64,000 bases of DNA from Desulfoferula mesophila (GTDB lineage Bacteria; Desulfobacterota; Desulfarculia; Desulfarculales; Desulfarculaceae). Shown here one piece after another: positions 58,835-64,000 of the stretch. The position numbers and the translations under genes are program-made. The stretch is taken from the NCBI RefSeq assembly GCF_037076455.1, contig NZ_AP028679.1:4415192-4479191 (forward strand). Reading direction: 5' to 3'. How positions within the stretch are numbered: the stretch's first letter is position 1; each line of letters starts with the position of its first letter. A model generated the notes under the pieces. The model made no database searches, had not been told where the DNA came from, and worked only from the letters and a program-made list of their open reading frames with translations.

Positions 58835-60886
58835 CTACGCCGCGTCCAGCTTCTGCCGGTCGGCCATGTCCATAAGCACGCGCTCCTTCTTCTTGTCCAG
58901 GCCCAGAGCCGCGCGCTTTTTGTCGATATGGGCGATCATCTTCTTGGCGTGCTCGTAGGGATCCACTTCCAGGTCCCACATGCCGCCGTAGATGTCTTCC
59001 AACTCCTCGAACAGGTGCTTCTGGAGGCGCGGCGCGCCGGTGACCGGCAGGCCCACGCCGAAGATGGTGTACACGCCGCTGGCCACGAAGTAGTGACCGA
59101 TGCTGATGGCCTTCTCGCTCATCCACTCGGGGGCGGAACCGGCCGCGGGCAGGTCGCTGATGTCCTTGCCCAGGCCGCCGGCCTTGACCACCTGGGTGGC
59201 GGCCATCAGGATGCGGCTGTTGTCCACGCAAGAGCCCATGTGCAGCACGGGCGGGATGCCCACCGTCTCGCAGACCTCGGCCAGGCCTGGACCGCAGTAG
59301 ACCGCCGCCGACTCGGGGGTCAGCAGGCCGGCCTTGCCGCAAGCCATGGCGTTACAGCCGGTGGTCAGCACGATTACGTCGTTCTTCAGGAGCTCCTTGA
59401 CGATGGTCAGGTGAGCCGAGTCGTGGCAGGTGCGGGCGTTGTTGCAGCCAACCACGCCACCGATGCCCCGGATGCGACCGTTGATGATGTTGTCGTTCAA
59501 GGGAACGTAGGAGCCGCGGAAGGTGCCGCCCAGGTGGTACTTGATGGCCTCCTGGCTGAAACCCACCACCATCTTTTCCTTGACGTTGGGAATCAGGGGC
59601 TCGGCGCGCCGGTTGGGGAAGTTGTCGATGGCTTCCTTGACGATCCGCTTGGCGTCTTCCAGGGCGTGGTGCTCGTCGAACTCGATGTGCACGGTATGCC
59701 CGGACTCCATCATGGCCCTGGGGTTGGTGGTGATGACCTTGGTGTGGTAGCAGTCGGCCACGTTGGCGATGTTTTCCATGATGCACTGTACGTCCACCAC
59801 CATGGCGTCCACCGCACCGGTGACGATGGCCAGCTCCTGCTGCAGGTAGTTACCCGCGATGGGCAGGCCGTGGCGCACCAGGATCTCGTTGGCGGTGCAG
59901 CACATGCCGGCCAGGGTGATGCCGTGGGCGCCCTTGGTCTTGGCGTAGGCCAGCATCTCCGGATCCTGGGAGGCCACCACGATCATCTCGCTCAAGAGAG
60001 GCTCGTGGCCGTGCACGATGATGTTGACCTCGTCGGCCTTCAACACGCCCAGGTTGATCTCGCCCTGGATGGGGTAGGGGGTGCCGAACATGATGTCCTG
60101 CAGGTCGGTGGCGATCATGGAACCGGCCCAGCCATCGCCCAGGGCGGCGCGGGAGCACTGCTTGACGATGTTGTGGTAGTCCTGGTCCACGCCCATGTGG
60201 GTGCGGTGCATGATCTCCACGATCTCGCGGTCGATGCCCCGGGGCACCACGTCCAGCTCTTTCCACAGCTCGTAGCGGGCTTCGGGAGCGCGCTTGGCGT
60301 AGTAGATCTCGCCTTCCTGCTTGCCCCACTCGCCCAGGGCCTTGACGCCCACTTCCTCGGCGATCTTGTAGATGTCGCGCTCTTGCTCGACCTTTTCGCC
60401 GGCCTCGTTTTCCACCATCACGGTGGTGGGAACCTCGAAGTCCACGGCGACTTCCAGGAGCTTTTCCACATCCTGGATGCCGTAGTCTTCGGTTTCCTTG
60501 CGGGCGGCGGCCAGGAACACCTCGGCCACGCCGCGACCGTGGTCGCTGTGGGCGGCGGCGCCGGCGGCTACCATGCGGGCGAAGTTACGGGCGGCAATGG
60601 TTTCGGGAGTGGCGCCGCACAGGCCCTTGCGGGTGTCGACGCCCTCGATGCCCTTTTTGGGCAAAGGCAGGCGGCAGGGACCCTGGGAGCAGGTTTTGCA
60701 GCAGGTTCCTTGCTCGCCGATGTTGCAGGGTTTCATAGTTAGGGCCCGGTCGAAAATCGTTTCGACGTTATCGGCCTGGGCCTTGGCCAGCATTTGAATG
60801 GTGGCCTGGTCGACGCTGGATTCCTTGGGATTGGCCTTCTTTTCCTTCTTGGACGCGGCCGTCACCTTGATCTCGTCTGCCGACAT
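58835..60886 (-). CDS. cooS: carbon monoxide dehydrogenase catalytic subunit
   Basis: The 683-residue Ni-Fe-S enzyme interconverts CO and CO2. B/D-cluster cysteines lie in KPCNIGEQGTCCKTCSQGPCRLP and KGLCGATP. C-cluster ligands lie in VHGHEPLLSEM (His), AGMCCTANEIL, VDVQCIMENIA, GCNNARTCHDS, TTGCNAMACGKAG and HMGSCVDNSRIL. It pairs with AcsB in the bifunctional complex; the adjacent acsB and cooC support this over a stand-alone role. Its N-terminus has a ~30-residue Lys-rich lead (ASKKEKKANPKESS). Confidence 0.96.
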   Translation of the reverse strand: MSADEIKVTAASKKEKKANPKESSVDQATIQMLAKAQADNVETIFDRALTMKPCNIGEQGTCCKTCSQGPCRLPLPKKGIEGVDTRKGLCGATPETIAARNFARMVAAGAAAHSDHGRGVAEVFLAAARKETEDYGIQDVEKLLEVAVDFEVPTTVMVENEAGEKVEQERDIYKIAEEVGVKALGEWGKQEGEIYYAKRAPEARYELWKELDVVPRGIDREIVEIMHRTHMGVDQDYHNIVKQCSRAALGDGWAGSMIATDLQDIMFGTPYPIQGEINLGVLKADEVNIIVHGHEPLLSEMIVVASQDPEMLAYAKTKGAHGITLAGMCCTANEILVRHGLPIAGNYLQQELAIVTGAVDAMVVDVQCIMENIANVADCYHTKVITTNPRAMMESGHTVHIEFDEHHALEDAKRIVKEAIDNFPNRRAEPLIPNVKEKMVVGFSQEAIKYHLGGTFRGSYVPLNDNIINGRIRGIGGVVGCNNARTCHDSAHLTIVKELLKNDVIVLTTGCNAMACGKAGLLTPESAAVYCGPGLAEVCETVGIPPVLHMGSCVDNSRILMAATQVVKAGGLGKDISDLPAAGSAPEWMSEKAISIGHYFVASGVYTIFGVGLPVTGAPRLQKHLFEELEDIYGGMWDLEVDPYEHAKKMIAHIDKKRAALGLDKKKERVLMDMADRQKLDAA

Positions 60887-61097
60887 CAGAGGTTCCTCCT
60901 CTTCTTTAAATTGGGGGTTGGCGGTTCCCCTCTCCTATAAACTTCGTTGACTGGTCTACGCTCCAAACTTGCAAGTCCGGGGCGTGTTAAATCTTTTATT
61001 CCCTTTGCCCCCCTCGGGGCCTTGCCTCTCCGGTTTTTTTGGCCTTTTTGGGGCTCAACCGGAAGGGGCGCCTCGCCTCCTCCTATATACGGGGGCC

Positions 61098-61124
61098 GGC
61101 CCGCCACCCCGGAGGGGGCGGGCC
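61098..61124 (-). promoter_or_regulatory. GC hairpin between acsD and cooS
   Basis: GGCCCGCC and GGCGGGCC flank an 11-base loop, nine bases after the acsD stop. No T run follows directly, so termination would be partial at most. The remaining ~200 bases before cooS contain a purine-rich AGAGGAGGAA ribosome site but no promoter I can support. Confidence 0.5.
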
Positions 61125-61132
61125 AGGTCCCT

Positions 61133-62662
61133 TTATTTGCGCATCACGCCGTCGCCGCGCAGGCGCCAGCGGCTGAGGGACTTGAGAACGAACACCGCGT
61201 CCGGTCCGGCCACCCCCGCCGGACGGGGCTCGCCGTATTCCACGCCTTCTTCGCCCTCTGGGGCCTCGTGCTCCTCGCGAAGATGGGCCATGCGCTCTTC
61301 GCGCCGCTTGGCCCTGAGAGCGTCCAGCTCGGCCCGCTCCTTGTCCTTTTCGGCCTGGCGGGCGGCTTCGGCGTCGGCCACGGCCTTCTTCTTGGCCTCC
61401 TCGGCGTCAGCGGCGGCCTTGGCGGCGGCCTCGGCATCGGCCTTCTTCTTGGCCTCGGCGTCAGCGGCGGCCTTGGCTTCGGCGGCGGCCTTGGCCTTGG
61501 CTTCGGCCTCGGGGTCTGCCGCGGGAGCGGCGGCGGCCGGAGCGGCCTCGGGCTCGGGAACCGCGGCCAGCTTGGGCGCGGCGGCAGCGGGCTTGGGCGC
61601 GGCGGCAGCGGGCTTGGGCGCGGCGGCGGCGGGCTTGGGCGCGGCCTTGGGCTTGGCGCCGGCCAGGGCGGCGGCCTTGGGACGGTCCACGGCGGCCTTT
61701 TCGGCGGCCGGGGCGCGATCAGCCATGATCGCGCTGATGAAGGCCTTGATCTGCTTGACCGTCTCGGGGTGACGGATGAGCAGCACGTCGCTGCCGGCCA
61801 GCAGGTAGCTGACCGCGGCGGCGGTTTCCATGTACACGCCGCGCTTCATGGCGTCGCCCAGCTCGGGGGCGTCCTCGTTGGTCTGGTTGGCTTCCTTGCA
61901 CTTCCAGACCTCGTTGCCCACGTTGTTGATCATGGGCAGCACCAGCTTGTCGTCGTCCTGCACCAGGGCGGCGGCCCGGATGCGTTCCATCACCGAGTAG
62001 CTGTACTCCATGCCGTAGCCCAGCCCGCCGGTGGTGGGGTCGATGACCAGGCGGTCCAGGGAGACGCCCAGGTTGCCCAAGAGAATGTTGAGCTGCTTGG
62101 CCAGGTTCACGTCGATGGGGCTGGAGGAGATCAGTGACTGGTCATAGGCCAGGGCGGCCGCGCCGATCTGCTTGTGGTTGTCCTCGTCCACCGGGCCCAA
62201 CAGCAGGTTTTTGCCCGCGTAGTCCTCGGCGATCTTCTTGAGCACCTCGGCGTCCTTGGCCGGGTTGGCGCTGCCCCAGACGATGACCGGCACGTCCACC
62301 GCGCCCAGCACCTTGCCCACCGCCTCGCTGGCGGCCTCGGGGGAGGCGTCCATGCCGTTGGGGTCGGTGGATTTCAGCTGCACCACGATGGCGTCGGCCC
62401 CGTACTCTTCCACGTTCTTTTTGGCCCAGGCCGCGGGATCGCCCAACACGCCCTCAAAGGGAGCCTTGGCCGCCTCGGGCCACTCGGTGGGCTCGAAGTC
62501 CCAAACCTCCATGGCGATGATGGGGCGAGACGGGGTCTTACCTTCCCAGGAGTGGAAGGGATAGGCGGTTTCGCCGCCCACCTTAAGGGCTTTGTCCCCT
62601 TTGCCCAGCGTTACTTGTTTGATTGCGCCGGCGTATTTAATAGTTGGAATTTCAAAGGCCAC
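61133..62662 (-). CDS. acsD: corrinoid iron-sulfur protein small subunit with long C-terminal extension
   Basis: The GTG at 62662, seven bases after GGAGGG, gives a 509-residue protein starting (M)AFEIPTIKYAGAIKQVTLG. Residues 1-314 are the normal AcsD TIM-barrel core (LDRLVIDPTTGGLGYGMEYSYSVMERI). The extra ~195 residues comprise three parts. First is an Ala/Pro/Lys linker with PKPAAAA repeats (~330-385), like the mobile linkers of lipoyl enzymes. Second is a highly charged Ala/Glu/Lys helix (~385-465). Third is a terminal 35-residue motif (475-509: EYGEPRP...RWRLRGDGV) shared with the 51-residue protein at 53909-54064. Known AcsD proteins end near residue 320. The tail could tether AcsCD to CODH/ACS or to AcsE while it moves. 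Confidence 0.93.
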   Translation of the reverse strand: MAFEIPTIKYAGAIKQVTLGKGDKALKVGGETAYPFHSWEGKTPSRPIIAMEVWDFEPTEWPEAAKAPFEGVLGDPAAWAKKNVEEYGADAIVVQLKSTDPNGMDASPEAASEAVGKVLGAVDVPVIVWGSANPAKDAEVLKKIAEDYAGKNLLLGPVDEDNHKQIGAAALAYDQSLISSSPIDVNLAKQLNILLGNLGVSLDRLVIDPTTGGLGYGMEYSYSVMERIRAAALVQDDDKLVLPMINNVGNEVWKCKEANQTNEDAPELGDAMKRGVYMETAAAVSYLLAGSDVLLIRHPETVKQIKAFISAIMADRAPAAEKAAVDRPKAAALAGAKPKAAPKPAAAAPKPAAAAPKPAAAAPKLAAVPEPEAAPAAAAPAADPEAEAKAKAAAEAKAAADAEAKKKADAEAAAKAAADAEEAKKKAVADAEAARQAEKDKERAELDALRAKRREERMAHLREEHEAPEGEEGVEYGEPRPAGVAGPDAVFVLKSLSRWRLRGDGVMRK

Positions 62663-62778
62663 AGTAATTCCCTCCAACTGAACAAGGGGATGTTCACATC
62701 CCAAGTGTTAGGAATCAGTAAACTTAACCCAACGGGCGCCCTTCATGGCCCCCAGGGAAAACTGACGGAAAAGTTTCA

Positions 62779-62822
62779 TTGTCACCACTGTCTTGCACAG
62801 CGCCTTGTGAGCAGTGGAACAA
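62779..62822. promoter_or_regulatory. imperfect inverted repeat in the acsD leader
   Basis: TTGT-ca-CCACTG and CAGTGG-a-ACAA form opposing arms around a 21-base centre, ~120 bases upstream of the acsD start. It could be a regulator site or an RNA stem in a long leader. The rest of the 62663-62778 stretch shows no gene. Confidence 0.4.
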
Positions 62823-62832
62823 TGCCCTGCTT

Positions 62833-62853
62833 AAAAAAATTGGCCGAGGCCAA
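62833..62853 (-). terminator. intrinsic terminator between cooC and acsD
   Basis: On the minus strand TTGGC-CTCG-GCCAA is followed by seven T residues. It lies 124 bases after the cooC stop. A TTGACA-17-TAGCGT promoter-like pair lies just before it (about 62878-62906), so it may end cooC transcripts or act as an attenuator ahead of acsD. Confidence 0.7.
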
Positions 62854-62976
62854 ACGGCATACTATGTGAAGCGCGTCCCACGCTACGCCAATAAAAAAAA
62901 CGTGTCAAGAAAAAATGCATAACTGCCTGTAATCCCTGGCTAGACCACATGAACCGCCCCTCATGGGGCGATCGGT

Positions 62977-63735
62977 CTAGGCGTCGGATTCGGCCATGAC
63001 TTTGTCAAAAACCTTAAAAGCCGCACTCTTAGCCGGGCTTTCCAGGGGAAGGGTGCTGGTGGGCAACCCTTTGAGATCGTATTCGGCCAACATGGGATCG
63101 TCGGGAATCACCCCGGCCAGTTCCAGACCCATCTCCTCGACGGTGGCCAACAACTCGGGGCTGGGCTCGCCGCGCACCATGGAAAGCACCAGGTAGGCCT
63201 TGCCCCGGAGCACCTTCATCTCCTGGGCCAGCTCGGTGACCCTCTGGGCGGCCTGCAGGGAGCGGCGGCTGGGGTCGCTGACCACCAGCAACAAGTCCAC
63301 GTGCTGGGTGGTGACCCGGCTGATGTGCTCCATGCCCGCTTCGTTGTCCACCACCAGGTAGCCGTAGTTGTCGGCCAGGTTGTCCATGCACTCGGTGAGC
63401 AGGTGGTTGGCCGCGCAGTAGCAGCCCGCCCCCTCGGGACGGCCCATGGCGATGAGGTCGAAGCCCTCGGCCTCGGCCAGGCACTGGTTCACCCTCATCT
63501 CGATGAACAAGTTTTTGGTCATGCCCTCGCTTTGGCCCTTTTTCATGTCCTCGCGGGCCTGACCAAGGGTTCCGTCCAGGTCCAAACCAAGCACTTCGTT
63601 GAAATTGCTGTTGGAATCGGCATCAACCGCCAAGACGGGGGTCTTGTCGTGTTCCACAAGCCAGCGCACCATCATCCCGGCCACGGTGGTTTTCCCCACC
63701 CCGCCTTTGCCGGCCACGGCAATAACATAGGACAA
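62977..63735 (-). CDS. cooC: CODH nickel-insertion ATPase CooC
   Basis: The 252-residue P-loop ATPase starts at TTG 63735, with GGGAG eight bases before it, as MSYVIAVAGKGGVGKTTVAG, the deviant Walker A motif of the MinD/CooC group. GRPEGAGCYCAANHLL carries the CxC pair that binds nickel at the CooC dimer interface. It matures the C-cluster of CooS. The nearby ATG at 63728 is out of frame, so TTG is the best start. It lies upstream of acsD on the same strand. Confidence 0.93.
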   Translation of the reverse strand: MSYVIAVAGKGGVGKTTVAGMMVRWLVEHDKTPVLAVDADSNSNFNEVLGLDLDGTLGQAREDMKKGQSEGMTKNLFIEMRVNQCLAEAEGFDLIAMGRPEGAGCYCAANHLLTECMDNLADNYGYLVVDNEAGMEHISRVTTQHVDLLLVVSDPSRRSLQAAQRVTELAQEMKVLRGKAYLVLSMVRGEPSPELLATVEEMGLELAGVIPDDPMLAEYDLKGLPTSTLPLESPAKSAAFKVFDKVMAESDA

Positions 63736-63853
63736 GGCAATTACTCCCGAAATTAGCTATTAGTAATGAGTTGTGAAATTAAAAGCTATGCTAAACACCA
63801 CAGACTGTCAAGGCATTTCACCTAACAGCCCGGCAACCTGTGAATATTTGTGG

Positions 63854-63883
63854 TTGCGCCCAGGGGGTGGTTGTCATTATGAT
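63854..63883 (+). promoter_or_regulatory. possible plus-strand promoter near the window end
   Basis: TTGCGC (63854-63859), 18 bases, TATGAT (63878-63883). A transcript from here would start near 63890 with a structured, G-rich leader (63903-63972) and run out of the window. No gene is visible before base 64000. Confidence 0.4.
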
Positions 63884-64000
63884 AGGGTCTCAGCATAGAA
63901 AATCAGCAACTCGGCGAGTTGGGCGACCGAAAGGCGTCAGGGGGTGCGAAGCTGGGTCCGCTCACCCTCCTAACACTTTAACATTATTAAACTTATATGA

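Noticed and set aside
62955..62970. CGCCCC-TCAT-GGGGCG hairpin after cooC as an intrinsic terminator
   Set aside because: No T run follows it on the minus strand; the stem at 62833-62853 with seven T residues is a better terminator.

Overview
The window is a GC-rich, densely packed chromosomal segment with no rRNA, tRNA, CRISPR array, transposase or phage gene that I can see. The gene content points to an anaerobic, autotrophy-capable member of the former Deltaproteobacteria (Desulfobacterota). The evidence is a carbonyl-branch Wood-Ljungdahl cluster (cooC, acsD, cooS, acsB, acsC, acsE), an Fo operon separated from F1, DUF134/DUF5320 genes, a Sec-containing CC/Se-motif protein and abundant REP-like intergenic repeats. 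A Desulfarculales-like origin is my inference, not something the sequence proves.

Layout. At 0-15.6 kb lie the tail of a metallo-beta-lactamase-fold gene, a YiiX-like hydrolase, an orphan histidine kinase, a multicopper oxidase/SHOCT pair, a small selenoprotein with a bacterial SECIS hairpin (UGA at 4881), an MFS transporter, an M16 protease with a small lipoprotein, a YfhO-like protein, and a tetrapyrrole/cytochrome operon (precorrin-2 dehydrogenase, CcsA-like, hemA). At 15.7-20.3 kb is an Fo ATP synthase operon (AtpZ-like, AtpI, a, a five-hairpin fused c, a normal c, b', b, cytidylate-kinase-like) read from a good sigma70-type promoter. At 20.5-31.2 kb are dodecin, a PrmA-like methyltransferase and a branched-chain amino acid operon (ilvD-ilvB-ilvH-ilvC-leuC-leuD-leuB) preceded by an Ile/Leu/Val-rich leader peptide and ending in a predicted exported acetolactate decarboxylase. 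At 31.3-40.3 kb are mixed genes (CoA-transferase/GNAT fusion, sulfotransferase, AEC transporter, TPR protein, methyltransferase, NCS2 permease) interspersed with composite repeats. At 40.4-50.5 kb is a tightly overlapping run purSL-purQ-yhaM-tmk-holB-ricT-metG plus a DUF4019 protein. At 50.5-53.7 kb are a SpoIIAA-like protein, a TraT-like lipoprotein, DUF134 with two Gly/Arg-rich DUF5320-like proteins, and a membrane protein. At 53.8-63.8 kb is the CODH/ACS cluster on the minus strand.

Most notable points. (1) The Fo operon encodes a 406-residue concatemer of five c-subunit hairpins. Hairpins 1 and 5 keep the ion-binding glutamates, but the three middle hairpins have Gln instead. It sits next to a normal 82-residue c subunit carrying the E32/E65 two-carboxylate Na+ motif. 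(2) AcsD carries a ~195-residue extension made of Ala/Pro-rich linker, charged helix and a terminal 35-residue motif. That terminal motif recurs (26 of 35 identical) as an unlisted 51-residue protein encoded at the other end of the same acs cluster. (3) The selenoprotein and the ilv leader peptide are both easily missed by automatic gene calling.

How the genes fit together: CODH/ACS with its corrinoid protein and methyltransferase makes or cleaves acetyl-CoA. A Na+- or H+-driven rotor would conserve the associated ion gradient. The ilv/leu operon draws on pyruvate made from acetyl-CoA, and the heme operon serves cytochromes and siroheme.
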